Assembly: GCA_964600385.1 (NCBI GenBank)
Contig: CAZRJC010000032.1
Location: forward strand, 1-17,229
Reading direction: 5' to 3'
DNA: 17,229 nt
Source: DMER64 sp964600385
GTDB lineage: Bacteria > Bacteroidota > Bacteroidia > Bacteroidales > UBA932
Each line of letters starts with the position of its first letter. Within the stretch, counting starts at the first letter, position 1. Under the pieces are notes generated by a model, which worked only from the letters and a program-made list of their open reading frames with translations, was not told where the DNA came from and did not search any database. Of this stretch, positions 1-8,645 are shown piece by piece. Both the position numbers and the translations under genes were made by a program.

Positions 1-1681
1 AAGCGTCAATGGTAAAATAGTAATCGTAACGGGCATTCAGATTGTTTATGGTAAGGGTTGTCTCGTTATAGATCATATAATTAAGATACAACCGGTTGCT
101 GTCAACGCCGTACCTGATTATATAGCCTGTGGCATTTTCCGAAGGGTTCCAGCTAAGGTGCACTTTCCGGCGATCCGTTGTATCACGTACGCTTTCAAAA
201 CCGGTCACCTCGTCCGGAACGGGTCCCTGTCCTTTTCCGAAAACCCTTAATCCGCTCAAGGCGAAAGCTCCTCCGGGCACCTGAATGTTCTTTATCCGTA
301 TATACCGGCATTCCACCTTTTCCGGCAATTGCGAATAATCGTGTGAATGGTCCGTTCCACCGGCCGATTTGTCAATCAGCATTTGCCAGTTGACCTTATC
401 ATTCGAATATTCAATGATATACCGGTAGCATAAACCACTCTGCCTGCCGTAGATCTCTGTGCCGTGCTCAGCAAAGTTCGCCTGAACGGCATATACGGCA
501 CAAGTATCGGTCAGATCCAGTAAAGCATATTCTCCTTCGTTCCCGCTTGCGGCCGCCCAATAGGTACGGATATCTTCATCGGTAATGAACGAAGCCGGCA
601 AGGAATCTATTCCGGATGACACTTCCACCGGTTTGTTGTATGAAAGAAGCATCCACCCTGGGAAAATATCTTCAAAAGCAGTGATTTTCCTGTCGGGCAG
701 GATAAAAGGATAGTCGCCAAAACGGGTATCGCAATACAGAGTGCCTTCATCGTCCGTAAATACGGGGAACAGGCCGAGTCGCCTCTCGAACATGTGTTTC
801 TGTGAGATGGTCATGGTACCTATGTGCCACAAATTACCGTAACGGTCTGCAAAGGTGCTTCCATGGCCCGCTCCGGCAGCAAAGCCTTCCGGTTTGCAGG
901 AGAACGGGTTGGTATCCTGTAAAACAAAGGGGCCCAGCGGACTGTCCGAGACATATACACCGTCTGAATAACTTTTATACTCCGTTCCCGGTCCGGCATA
1001 CTGAAGGTAGTATTTCCCGCTGATCTTATTCATCCAGGCTCCTTCTATCCACGGCATCCGCTCCGTTAAGGTATTGTAGTCACCTGGCACTTCCCAGCCA
1101 TATTCAGCGGAATTCGCGGCAACCAGTTCCCTCGGCGTGCCCATGAAGCGAAAATTATTTATGTAATCCACCTCGACGCCCAGAAGGGGACGGCTGTCCG
1201 AACACCCCCAATACAGGTAAAGCCTGTTGTCGTCGTCCAGGAAAAAAGTCGGGTCCCATACGGGCCGTTCCAGTGCTTCTACCGCAATATTCCATTTCCC
1301 CTCAAGGGGATGCGCGCTCTTGTAGACTGTACTCCGCTCATTTGACGAGGCCAGGAAATAAAGGGTATCGTTCAGCGCGATGGCCGTGGGGGCATACTCC
1401 TCGGCCGGTATTTGTGTTGTTTCTATGAATGTCCATTCCGCCAGATCTTTGGAATGCCAGTACCCGCCCGATTTGGAAGCAAAAAGGTAATACCTGTCAC
1501 GGAACCACACAATCGTAGGATCGGCCGCCTCGCGCCGTGAGGGTTTATCTACACAAAAACGGTAGCTCAGATCCATGGGATTGCACAGAGTCGTTACTGC
1601 TTCAGAATCATTGGATTGTCCGGAGTTACAGCCGGGAAAGAAAAGCACCGGAAAAAGAAAGAGAGTCAGAAAATGTTTCAT
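1..1681 (-). CDS. GH43-family glycoside hydrolase lipoprotein, 3' end outside window
   Basis: Partial gene: the frame is open to base 1, so about 560 residues are visible and the C-terminus is missing. Translation from the ATG at 1681 gives a hydrophobic leader ending FFPGC (Cys18), a plausible though non-canonical lipobox, so the protein is probably an envelope lipoprotein. Residues about 40-340 look like a GH43 five-bladed propeller: ADPTI (Asp54, candidate general base), WDPTFF (Asp143, candidate pKa-modulating Asp) and WIEGAW (Glu213, candidate general acid), in the order and spacing typical of GH43. Residues about 350-480 resemble a discoidin/F5-8C carbohydrate-binding module (SFITDEDIRTYWAA, then CRYIRIKN), and an Fn3-like stretch (VHLSWNPSENATGYIIRYG) follows from about 495. 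The family cleaves arabinosyl or xylosyl bonds of plant polysaccharides; the exact substrate cannot be read here. It starts 13 nt after the cupin gene and is probably the last visible gene of the kinase/ABC operon. Family call is firm; specificity is unknown. Confidence 0.85.
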   Translation of the reverse strand, partial: MKHFLTLFLFPVLFFPGCNSGQSNDSEAVTTLCNPMDLSYRFCVDKPSRREAADPTIVWFRDRYYLFASKSGGYWHSKDLAEWTFIETTQIPAEEYAPTAIALNDTLYFLASSNERSTVYKSAHPLEGKWNIAVEALERPVWDPTFFLDDDNRLYLYWGCSDSRPLLGVEVDYINNFRFMGTPRELVAANSAEYGWEVPGDYNTLTERMPWIEGAWMNKISGKYYLQYAGPGTEYKSYSDGVYVSDSPLGPFVLQDTNPFSCKPEGFAAGAGHGSTFADRYGNLWHIGTMTISQKHMFERRLGLFPVFTDDEGTLYCDTRFGDYPFILPDRKITAFEDIFPGWMLLSYNKPVEVSSGIDSLPASFITDEDIRTYWAAASGNEGEYALLDLTDTCAVYAVQANFAEHGTEIYGRQSGLCYRYIIEYSNDKVNWQMLIDKSAGGTDHSHDYSQLPEKVECRYIRIKNIQVPGGAFALSGLRVFGKGQGPVPDEVTGFESVRDTTDRRKVHLSWNPSENATGYIIRYGVDSNRLYLNYMIYNETTLTINNLNARYDYYFTIDA

Positions 1682-1694
1682 ATGCAAAGGTAAA

Positions 1695-2111
1695 CTATTT
1701 ACGTGTAGATAAAGGCACTTCTTTCCCTCCAAAATATACGACAAGCAGCTCAACGTCTACTGTCCCGCTATTCATTCCGTTATGGTACATGTCTATCATC
1801 TCCACAAAGGAGTCATTTTCACTGAACTGCAATTTTTTACCATCTTCGGTTTCCAGTGTCACGGTTCCCTTCTGCACATAAGCGACCAGAGGAAAATCAT
1901 GTTTATGCCAGCCTGTAGCGGTTCCTGCGGGTATTATGGCCCTTACCACAGTAATCTGGTCGTTGTCATAATGAGGGTAGACAATCTTTTGCCCGATGGA
2001 AGTGGTATCTGTCTTAAGGAGTTGTTCAATAACAATGCTTTTATCGTACTGTGCATGAGCTGCCAGGCACAATAAAACGGCCAGGGCCGTCAAAATCGTT
2101 TTTTTCATCAT
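1695..2111 (-). CDS. Secreted or periplasmic cupin-domain protein
   Basis: 138 residues. The first 20 form a signal peptide with a cleavage site after AHA, so the protein is exported to the periplasm or beyond. The remainder is a small single-domain cupin (Cupin_2 type): GWHKHDFPLVAYVQKG carries the His69/His71 pair of cupin motif 1, followed by VTLETEDGKKLQFSENDSF, with motif 2 near YHNGMNSG. Such small cupins bind a metal and act as dioxygenases, isomerases or ligand-binding proteins; nothing here identifies the substrate. The ATG at 2111 overlaps the stop of the truncated OsmC frame (ATGA) and lies 1 nt past the original OsmC stop; a second in-frame ATG at 2108 is equally usable and leaves the signal peptide intact. 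Co-transcribed with upstream ABC genes and the downstream GH43 gene. Confidence 0.85.
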   Translation of the reverse strand: MMKKTILTALAVLLCLAAHAQYDKSIVIEQLLKTDTTSIGQKIVYPHYDNDQITVVRAIIPAGTATGWHKHDFPLVAYVQKGTVTLETEDGKKLQFSENDSFVEMIDMYHNGMNSGTVDVELLVVYFGGKEVPLSTRK

Positions 2112-2335
2112 ATTATATTATAGCTTGTTCTACAGTCGTGTTCCCTTTGATCATTGACCAGACAGGAGGAAAGGCTCAGCAATAGTAATTCAAGGGAAGT
2201 ATAGCCGAGATCATCGCCCATGGGAGCTATATAGTCAATGGAAACCGGCTGATTGCCTGTAACGGTTCCCATGAAATGCAGCTTGTCGTTCACAAGCTTG
2301 ATAGTGGAGTTCAGCTCCCTGGATTTGTCGCTCAT
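2108..2335 (-). pseudogene. OsmC-family peroxiredoxin remnant with internal deletion
   Basis: The 75-residue frame begins like a full OsmC/Ohr-type thiol peroxidase (SDKSRELNSTIKLVNDKLHF, then YTSLELLLLSLSSC) and reaches the first catalytic cysteine at residue 58, close to Cys59 of E. coli OsmC. It then runs into unrelated residues and stops at 2108. In the adjacent frame, 2166-2113 reads PVWSMIKGNTTVEQAII then TAA, which is a normal OsmC C-terminus following the second catalytic cysteine (the CPVW motif). The middle of the protein, roughly 60-65 residues in family members, is therefore missing and the frame is shifted. The join falls on TCCTGT (minus strand, 2167-2162), which fits both the Ser-Cys codons upstream and the Cys-Pro-Val codons downstream. 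The peroxidase cannot be active. The start overlaps the permease stop by ATGA. Family assignment is good; whether the short peptide is still translated is unknown. Confidence 0.85.
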
Positions 2336-3060
2336 AATTTCATTTTTTTATTGAAAAAGAATACAGAAAAGAAGAAAAACAGAATAGCATAACCGGTTAC
2401 TATCAGTAAATGAATCCAAATATAGTCCGGCCGTCCCGATAAAACAATCCTTGAAGCTTCTATGGCATGAGAAAAGGGCAATATTTCCGTAATTATCTTC
2501 ATACTTTTACCCAGAATGTTCAGATCCATCCAGGCACCGCCCAGAATGGAACTGGAAATGATATATAAGTTTCCCAGCCCTACTATTTGAGTTTCATTGC
2601 AAACGGTTCCAAGGAACACACCAACGAATGAAGAGAACAGGATGAAGGGCAGGAAAGATAAAAAAGTAAAAAGAAGGTTCCATGAGAGCGGGACTCCAAC
2701 CAATATTCCGGTGAGCAAACAACAGACAGCTATAATGAACGAGACAGGTAAACTGGGAAAAAAGTAGCCGAAGATAAAGTCTCTTGCTTTCAGGGGCGAT
2801 ATGAACAGCCGTGTCAGGTATGACGAGCTCTTGTCTTTGGCCATCAATAGTCCGATTGACATTGTGGTGAAAGTAAACCCGAACACGGTTAATCCCGGGA
2901 CAATGTTGACAGGTCTGAACACCTCAACAGGGACATTTTTAGAAATAATGGAAAATAAAGCTATCAGGATAACAGGCAATAATACCCCAAAAATCAAAGA
3001 CAAGGGATCTCTGAGAATTTCTTTGGCATTCCGTTTTGCGAAATAAGCAGCCTTCATCAT
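2332..3060 (-). CDS. ABC-2 type transporter permease
   Basis: 242 residues with about six hydrophobic segments, the normal size and topology of an ABC2_membrane-type permease. The N-terminus (MMKAAYFAKRNAKEILRDPL) is the amphipathic pre-TM helix seen in drug, antibiotic or polysaccharide exporters of this class. TM1 is near residues 22-42 (SLIFGVLLPVILIALFSII), and TM2 near 55-75 runs into the cytoplasmic loop LMAKDKSSSYLTRLFISPLK. The last helix lies near 215-235, followed by a Lys-rich end. It forms a membrane exporter with the ATPase encoded just upstream (ATGA overlap at 3060-3057). Substrate is unknown; linear lipids, peptides and hydrophobic toxins are common for this class. ATG codons at 3060 and 3057 are both possible starts. 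Confidence 0.9.
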   Translation of the reverse strand: MMKAAYFAKRNAKEILRDPLSLIFGVLLPVILIALFSIISKNVPVEVFRPVNIVPGLTVFGFTFTTMSIGLLMAKDKSSSYLTRLFISPLKARDFIFGYFFPSLPVSFIIAVCCLLTGILVGVPLSWNLLFTFLSFLPFILFSSFVGVFLGTVCNETQIVGLGNLYIISSSILGGAWMDLNILGKSMKIITEILPFSHAIEASRIVLSGRPDYIWIHLLIVTGYAILFFFFSVFFFNKKMKL

Positions 3061-3779
3061 ATTATCTCCTTTTCATTAAGTAAGATGAAAGCGTCTTCCA
3101 ACGATTTTGTGCCTGTCTGATCAAGTAACTCGTCAACAGTCCCCATTGCCTTGATGCGCCCTTTATACATGATAGCCACCCTGTCCGACAAGGCTTCGGC
3201 TTCTTCCAGATAATGTGTTGTAAGAATAATTGTCTTCTTCCCCTTGAGTTGCCGGATGATGGCCCATAACTCCCTTCTGGCAATAACATCCAGACCCAGA
3301 GTCGGTTCATCCAGAAAAAGAATCTCGGGGTCGGTTATTAAAGCCATAGCAATGCTTAACCGACGCTGCATTCCGCCTGATAGTAACCGGGCCTTTTTCC
3401 CTGATACCTCTTTAAGGTTAAAAGCGGCAATCATTTCATCTGCCTTTCGCTGAATATCATGTTTGGAAAATCCATAAATGCCGGCAATCATTTTAAGGTT
3501 TTCCGTGACATTCAGATTGGGAGCAATCGCTGTTTCCTGTGGCGAAACATTTATTCTTTGCTTGATGTATTGTGCATCCTTAATCAGATGCTTGCTCATG
3601 ATGGTGGCTTCTCCCGAGGTGGGCTTCATCAAACAGGAAAGCATTTTTATTGTTGTGGTTTTCCCGGCCCCGTTCAGTCCAAGGAGAGAAAACAATTCTC
3701 CCTTGTCAATAAACAGATTCAGATCATCTACTGCAACAACATCACCAAACTTCTTTGTCAAATGTTTTACCTCAATCAT
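3057..3779 (-). CDS. ABC transporter ATP-binding protein
   Basis: About 240 residues from the chosen ATG at 3779 (MIEVKHLTKKFG), a standard ABC-2 nucleotide-binding domain. Walker A is GLNGAGKTTT with Lys40, the Q-loop region is INVSPQETAIAPNLNVTENL, the signature is LLSGGMQRR near residue 133, Walker B is EILFLDEPTLGLD near 157, and the switch His is in TTHYLEEAE. All catalytic elements are present. The C-terminus (AIMYKGRIKAMGTVDELL) is typical of DrrA/CcmA-like exporters. An in-frame codon at 3815 would add 12 residues that lie inside the kinase gene; 3779 is preferred because it starts the family's usual N-terminus and overlaps the kinase stop by ATGA. It energises the permease encoded immediately downstream. 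Confidence 0.92.
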   Translation of the reverse strand: MIEVKHLTKKFGDVVAVDDLNLFIDKGELFSLLGLNGAGKTTTIKMLSCLMKPTSGEATIMSKHLIKDAQYIKQRINVSPQETAIAPNLNVTENLKMIAGIYGFSKHDIQRKADEMIAAFNLKEVSGKKARLLSGGMQRRLSIAMALITDPEILFLDEPTLGLDVIARRELWAIIRQLKGKKTIILTTHYLEEAEALSDRVAIMYKGRIKAMGTVDELLDQTGTKSLEDAFILLNEKEII

Positions 3780-6700
3780 ATCATTTGATTCAAAATAAGC
3801 AAAACATATTTCCACTCCTCATTCATACGGGCAATGTGATCTACCATACTGTCCAGTTTACCCTCTTTAGCCTCATGCTCCATGAGAGAGGCGATTTTAG
3901 CCAGTTTACCGTACCTGGCTGTAAGTGCTCCCCCTTTTATGTAATGGGCAAGGGCGGCAATTTGATGTGCATCTCCTGTTCTGACAGTATTTCCCAGAGA
4001 TTCTATTTTCGTGGTCATATCTACCCTGGAAACAAGGATCATTTCTTCAACCATCTTGGTGTCTCCTTCCAAAGCATCCAGAAATTCCTGGTAATTGAAA
4101 TGGGTTCTTGGATCTTCAAAAGCACTCAAATATTTATAAAGGATTTCTTCGAGTTTGTGTCGGTCGATAGGCTTGGGAATGAAATCGTCCATTCCGCTTT
4201 CAATGGCTTTTTCCTGCTCTTGTTTTAAAGCGCCTGCTGTAAGTGCAATTATTGGCAGCGGGGCGATGACTTTATTGATCGCTTCCCATGCTCTGATTTC
4301 TTTTGTAGCCTCCAATCCGTCCATTTCAGGCATTTGAATATCCATGAGTGCCAGATCTATATGCTCACTGGTTGCCATACTTACCGCCTGTTTGCCGTTT
4401 ACTGCTTCCCTGACCATAGATCCCGGCAGGATAGTGTTGATATATGACTTGACCAACATCATGTTCATGGGTATGTCTTCTGCCACCAGAATAACCGGGT
4501 TCTCTACGGTGGCAGGTTTTTCTTTTTCCTGAACGCTGGGCTGAGCACATGATTTCTTTTCTCTGGCATTACCATTCCCGTACATCGAGCGGATCTGATC
4601 ATATAACACATCTGCACTGATAGGTTTAACCATATGAAAACGAATCCCGAGTTCTTTACATTGCCCGCGTAACGATTGTTCATCCGAGGAACTGTGCAGC
4701 AGTATCAGGGGCATATTTTCAGGTACGAGCTGCAATTTCTCACGTATCATGCGTATGACCGCACACCCATCTACATAAGGCATGTGGTAATCTATTATAA
4801 GCAAATCAAACACTTGTTTTTCAAGGAGATTCAGTGCAGAAAGTCCGTTGTCGCACTCCGTGCATGAAACGCCCCAGTGTTTGAGATTTTCCACAAGTAT
4901 CTTTCTGTTAGAGGCATTGTCATCTACAATAAGTGCGTTTTTAACGGGAAGCGGTCCTGTAGTGCGCTGGTCTTCTTCGTCGAGAACCCGGCAATCGGTC
5001 TCTATTGAAAAATAGAAAGTGCTCCCCTTACCCCATTGGCTTTCCATTTCAATGCCCGAGCCCATTTTCACTGCCAGCAGATTGGATATGGTCAAACCCA
5101 GGCCGGTACCGCCGTATTTGCGTGTAGTGGAACTGTCTGCCTGTGTAAAAGCATTGAACAATTTTCCCTGTTGAGCTTTAGCAATGCCAATACCCGTATC
5201 ACGTACATAAAATGTATATCTTCCACGCCCGGGGTTCAGCGGTGTGAATGTCACCTTCAGTTCCACTTCTCCTTTTTCTGTAAACTTCACGGCATTGCCC
5301 AACAGGTTTGTCAATATCTGTTTGAGCCTCACCGGATCTATTACGGCCATGGCGGGTATGTCGGGCGGGATATTGAGCAGTAATTCCAATTTTTTTTGAG
5401 CAGCATGGAATTTAATAATATCTATGGCCTCTCTCAACAACCTCACCATGTTCGTTTCCACGAATTCAAGATCGAGTTTTCCCGCCTCTATCTTGGAGAA
5501 ATCCAATATATCGCTAATAATATCCAAAAGTGCCTTACCGGAGGTATTGGCATTTACCGCATATTCTTTCTGAACATCATTCAACGGTGTTTTCAGCAAA
5601 AGATCTGTAAAACCTATCACTCCGTTCAGAGGAGTACGGATCTCGTGGCTCATGTTGGCCAGGAATTCAGATTTTGATCTGCTGGCCTTCTCTGCCTCAT
5701 CCTTTGCCTGTCTGAGCATCCTGCTGGTATCTATATGTATCTGGACATTGTCAAGCAACTCGGCAAATACAACCAGTATCTGTCTTTCCCTTTCTGAAAA
5801 ATCATGGTGTTCATTCACAAAATCAAATCCCACAAAGCCGGTAAGTTTCTTCTTGGTCCAGAGCGGCATGGTAAGAAAAGTTAAAACCTGCTGGTCTTCC
5901 AATAGTTCTCGCAACTTATCGTCTGCAGGTAATTTTGCCGTATCGTATATAAACAGTTCTTTCCGTTTCATGTGAGCCTCAACCAGCCAGGGAATATTAT
6001 CAATGGAGATCTCCTGCATGTTATCAATTTCGGGGTTTATACCATCGGCACACCATTCATACGTATTTGTAAAAGTGTTTTTATCAAAATTGTAGCTAAA
6101 TACATATGACCGATCCGCGCCAACGAATTCGCCCATAATCTGAAGAGCATTTCTGATGGTTACATCTGCTTTTTCCAAAGGCGTGTTAATGAATGATTTT
6201 GCCATATCCACCAACAGAAGCAGCGTATTATAATGAGCATGCTGTTCGGTAATATCAATCACGTAAGTCAAAAAATATTTTGTATTCTGGATCTCAATGA
6301 TTTCTGCAGACAAAATTCCCTTTTTCAGCTTGCCATTCCGCATTCTGAAGGTAATTTCACGATCCTTTATACGGCCACCTTTTTCCAGCATGGATGCTAT
6401 TATCCGGGGCATTTCGCGGTTGGCAAAGAGATTCATGTCCATTATACTCCTGCCTATCACGTCTTCTTTCTGGTACCCTAGTACACTCAAAAACGCATCG
6501 TTCACATCTTTGAACAGTCCGTCGGGATAGCCGTAAAGAGCCACAAGCGCAGGATTATGACGGAACAGGCGTTCAAAACGTTCAAGAGCCTCCATTTCTG
6601 AAGTAAGGTCTTTAATCACACCAAAAACACAATCTTCCTTATCCCACTGACCAAGGGAAAGCCGTGTTTCCACCGGAATCAACGTTCCGTCTTTTCTCAG

Positions 6701-7666
6701 GATCGGAATAGTAACCGAGTCTCTTTTTCCCTTAAGTATATCAGGTAATATATTCCTTATCTCATCGCTTCTGTCTGACGGTTGAATATCAAGAAGCCCT
6801 AATTGTTTAAGTTCTTCCGCAGAATAACCCGTTGCTGCGATAAATGCATTATTTGCATGCCGTATTTTCCCGTCCTTTGACACAATCAAGACCATGTGAT
6901 GAAGAGAATCAAAGAAGGTTCGGAAATTGGATTCACTTGCCTCGAGTTTCTCCTGGAGCGATTTATGGACACTAATATCTCTTGCCGCAGCATAAATAAG
7001 GTTGCCTTTGGGCTTGGAACGCCATTCTATGTAACGGTAAGTGCCATCGCTGCATCGGTAACGGTTCACAAAATTCAATACTTCTCTGTCCTCCTTCAAT
7101 TCGTCAAGCGCCAGTAATGTGCTCTGCTTATCGTCCGGATGGATAAAATCAAAGAATTTGTGCTTTAGCAGCTCATCTACAGGATATCCCAGAACGGTTT
7201 CCCACTGTTTATTCAACTTGTAAAACGTTCCGTCCATACCGGTAATACACAGAAGGTCCAGGTTAACCGAGAAAAATCCTTCCACCTCATCTGCTTGTTT
7301 TTTCTGTTGGGTAACGTCCGTAAATAATGTTGTAAAAAAACCTTTTTCGTTGGAGTAGACCTGAACCTGGTACCACCGCTGCAAAGGTTCGGAATATTGT
7401 TCGATAGACTTGCTCTCACCGGTTAATGCAACTTTTCCATAGAATGAAATCCAGTCAAAGGGATCATGAATAATACCGGGTATAACTTTTCTAATGGTTT
7501 TACCAACAATCTTTTTTCCCTCGAGCCCTGTGAGTTTTTCAAAAGCCGGATTAACATACAAGAAAATGTAGTCAACAGGAGTCCCCGCATCGTCAACAAT
7601 TATCTGATGATGTGCAATAGCAAACGGGGAACGATTTAGAATGGTTTTTGAAATTTGAGTTTCCAT
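3776..7666 (-). CDS. Large cytosolic hybrid sensor histidine kinase (PAS x4, GAF, HisKA, HATPase, REC x2, HPt)
   Basis: 1296 residues with no signal peptide or membrane segment, so a soluble cytoplasmic sensor. Approximate order: four PAS domains (1-120, 128-235, 245-360, 365-478), a GAF domain (485-650) with a short linker helix, HisKA with FLANMSHEIRTPLNGVIGF (phospho-acceptor His674), HATPase_c with N-box NLLGNAVKFTEKG and G-boxes DTGIGI and GGTGLGL (780-890), REC1 with IIDYHMPYVDG (Asp959), REC2 with LMDIQMPEMDG (Asp1109), and a C-terminal HPt with AHYIKGGA (His1241). Phosphate can thus pass His674 to a receiver Asp to His1241 and then to a partner not encoded in the window. HPt normally has LKGS where this has IKGG, but the His is kept. 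The stop overlaps the ABC ATPase start by ATGA, so the kinase is the first gene of a kinase-exporter operon. PAS and GAF ligands (redox, haem, small molecules) cannot be read from sequence. Confidence 0.95.
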   Translation of the reverse strand: METQISKTILNRSPFAIAHHQIIVDDAGTPVDYIFLYVNPAFEKLTGLEGKKIVGKTIRKVIPGIIHDPFDWISFYGKVALTGESKSIEQYSEPLQRWYQVQVYSNEKGFFTTLFTDVTQQKKQADEVEGFFSVNLDLLCITGMDGTFYKLNKQWETVLGYPVDELLKHKFFDFIHPDDKQSTLLALDELKEDREVLNFVNRYRCSDGTYRYIEWRSKPKGNLIYAAARDISVHKSLQEKLEASESNFRTFFDSLHHMVLIVSKDGKIRHANNAFIAATGYSAEELKQLGLLDIQPSDRSDEIRNILPDILKGKRDSVTIPILRKDGTLIPVETRLSLGQWDKEDCVFGVIKDLTSEMEALERFERLFRHNPALVALYGYPDGLFKDVNDAFLSVLGYQKEDVIGRSIMDMNLFANREMPRIIASMLEKGGRIKDREITFRMRNGKLKKGILSAEIIEIQNTKYFLTYVIDITEQHAHYNTLLLLVDMAKSFINTPLEKADVTIRNALQIMGEFVGADRSYVFSYNFDKNTFTNTYEWCADGINPEIDNMQEISIDNIPWLVEAHMKRKELFIYDTAKLPADDKLRELLEDQQVLTFLTMPLWTKKKLTGFVGFDFVNEHHDFSERERQILVVFAELLDNVQIHIDTSRMLRQAKDEAEKASRSKSEFLANMSHEIRTPLNGVIGFTDLLLKTPLNDVQKEYAVNANTSGKALLDIISDILDFSKIEAGKLDLEFVETNMVRLLREAIDIIKFHAAQKKLELLLNIPPDIPAMAVIDPVRLKQILTNLLGNAVKFTEKGEVELKVTFTPLNPGRGRYTFYVRDTGIGIAKAQQGKLFNAFTQADSSTTRKYGGTGLGLTISNLLAVKMGSGIEMESQWGKGSTFYFSIETDCRVLDEEDQRTTGPLPVKNALIVDDNASNRKILVENLKHWGVSCTECDNGLSALNLLEKQVFDLLIIDYHMPYVDGCAVIRMIREKLQLVPENMPLILLHSSSDEQSLRGQCKELGIRFHMVKPISADVLYDQIRSMYGNGNAREKKSCAQPSVQEKEKPATVENPVILVAEDIPMNMMLVKSYINTILPGSMVREAVNGKQAVSMATSEHIDLALMDIQMPEMDGLEATKEIRAWEAINKVIAPLPIIALTAGALKQEQEKAIESGMDDFIPKPIDRHKLEEILYKYLSAFEDPRTHFNYQEFLDALEGDTKMVEEMILVSRVDMTTKIESLGNTVRTGDAHQIAALAHYIKGGALTARYGKLAKIASLMEHEAKEGKLDSMVDHIARMNEEWKYVLLILNQMI

Positions 7667-7687
7667 AACTTTACCTTTGGCTTGACG

Positions 7688-7695
7688 TAAAGTTA
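7688..7695 (-). promoter_or_regulatory. Possible -7 box upstream of the hybrid kinase operon
   Basis: On the minus strand this reads TAACTTTA, one mismatch from the Bacteroidota -7 consensus TAnnTTTG. It would put transcription start about 15 nt before the kinase ATG at 7666. No clear TTG-type -33 element is seen at the expected distance, so the call is weak. The 109-nt gap to the preceding operon leaves little other room for a promoter. Confidence 0.3.
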
Positions 7696-7775
7696 AGTAT
7701 ATTATTGATTACTTGTACTGTGGCAGCAACCAATCATGGATAGCCAATGACACCATTAACTTGATAGTGTTTTCG

Positions 7776-8159
7776 CTAAAAGATATGGGATTTTAACGTT
7801 CTTATACGATCCTCCCGTTCAGGGGAATATGTCCTGTCCTTCATACGGCAATATTCCAGGAGCCATATAGCTTTATCATTAAAGCCCAGTTTTTCAAGAA
7901 TCATGGAAAAATCCTCAATATTCTCCAGGTTGAACCCTTCCAGTGATTCCAGGTACTTGATGGTATCCTGTTTGTTCATTTGAAGAAGCCCTCTCAGGTC
8001 GAAATTGGCCAAATCCGACAATTCGGTGGCGGTTTCTTCAAGTTGTTCGTCATCCTGCTCCGTATCAGGTTCCGACTTATTAAATAATTTGGAAATAATC
8101 ATGCGCAAGATCATTCCGATTTTTTCTATTTCGCGCAGAATATAATCTCTTTGTTCCAT
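7776..8159 (-). CDS. Small hypothetical protein, helical, possibly DUF6483-like
   Basis: 127 residues, predicted soluble and mostly helical, acidic in the middle (EPDTEQDDEQLEE). It begins MEQRDYILREIEKIGMILRM and ends with a helix-rich part (GFNLENIEDFSMILEKLGF, then a Tyr/Lys/Arg-rich tail). The opening and the later IEDFSMIL...KLGF stretch recall DUF6483 small proteins, but this is recognition by eye and not certain. No catalytic motif or membrane segment is visible. The ATG overlaps the stop of the VOC gene by one base (TAATG), making it the last gene of the WYL-led operon. Function unknown. Confidence 0.75.
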   Translation of the reverse strand: MEQRDYILREIEKIGMILRMIISKLFNKSEPDTEQDDEQLEETATELSDLANFDLRGLLQMNKQDTIKYLESLEGFNLENIEDFSMILEKLGFNDKAIWLLEYCRMKDRTYSPEREDRIRTLKSHIF

Positions 8160-8644
8160 TATCGATGGTTGTTGATTTTACTTAAAGTTTCTACCGATAC
8201 TTTCACAAAATCTACGGGTAATCCGGTGGCTCCGGCAATTTCTTCTGCCGTCATACCTTCTTTTGACAATCTGTAAGACAGGTATTCCATAGACTCACCT
8301 ACTTCAATAATATGTCCATCGGGATCGTAGAACCTGACTACCCTTTGCCTCCACAGCTGTTCCCTCATCTGATGAACAAAGATTACCTGGTTTTGTTGTA
8401 GTTTGGCAACAAAACTCTTCAGATCGTCGAATTCGAAATACAGCTCAAAATCATTGCCGCCCGGCTGAATCTCTTTGTTATCTATCAGTTCCTTATAGTG
8501 GGATCTCAAATGAATGGCAAAACCACCGGTAAAGGACACATTCTGTCCAAAATCTATCTCAACTTTCTGATCGAGCACATTCTCGTAAAATGTACGGGAA
8601 CGATTAATATCAGCAACAGTAATCAAAGAGCAAACAAATTTCAT
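8159..8644 (-). CDS. VOC (glyoxalase/bleomycin-resistance) superfamily protein with C-terminal helix extension
   Basis: 161 residues. The first 125 form a VOC fold made of two beta-alpha-beta-beta-beta modules: VADINRSRTFYENVLDQ opens module 1, FELYFEFDDLKSFVAKL opens module 2, and RVVRFYDPDGHIIEVGESM is the classic closing strand. The usual N-terminal metal-ligand His is not evident (FVCSLITVAD), while the terminal Glu (HIIEVGE) is kept, so the metal site may be incomplete and a binding or sequestration role is possible. Residues 130-160 form an extra short helical motif (GMTAEEIAGATGLPVDFVKV) resembling a small HTH-like element often found at the ends of Bacteroidota and Firmicutes proteins. 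It begins 1 nt after the acyltransferase stop and overlaps the next gene by one base. Substrate unknown. Confidence 0.85.
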   Translation of the reverse strand: MKFVCSLITVADINRSRTFYENVLDQKVEIDFGQNVSFTGGFAIHLRSHYKELIDNKEIQPGGNDFELYFEFDDLKSFVAKLQQNQVIFVHQMREQLWRQRVVRFYDPDGHIIEVGESMEYLSYRLSKEGMTAEEIAGATGLPVDFVKVSVETLSKINNHR

Positions 8645-8645
8645 C

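Noticed and set aside
3780..3815. Longer ABC ATPase start at 3815
   Set aside because: The 12 added residues lie inside the kinase gene and are not part of the family; the ATG at 3779 gives the standard N-terminus and the same ATGA overlap pattern as the following genes.
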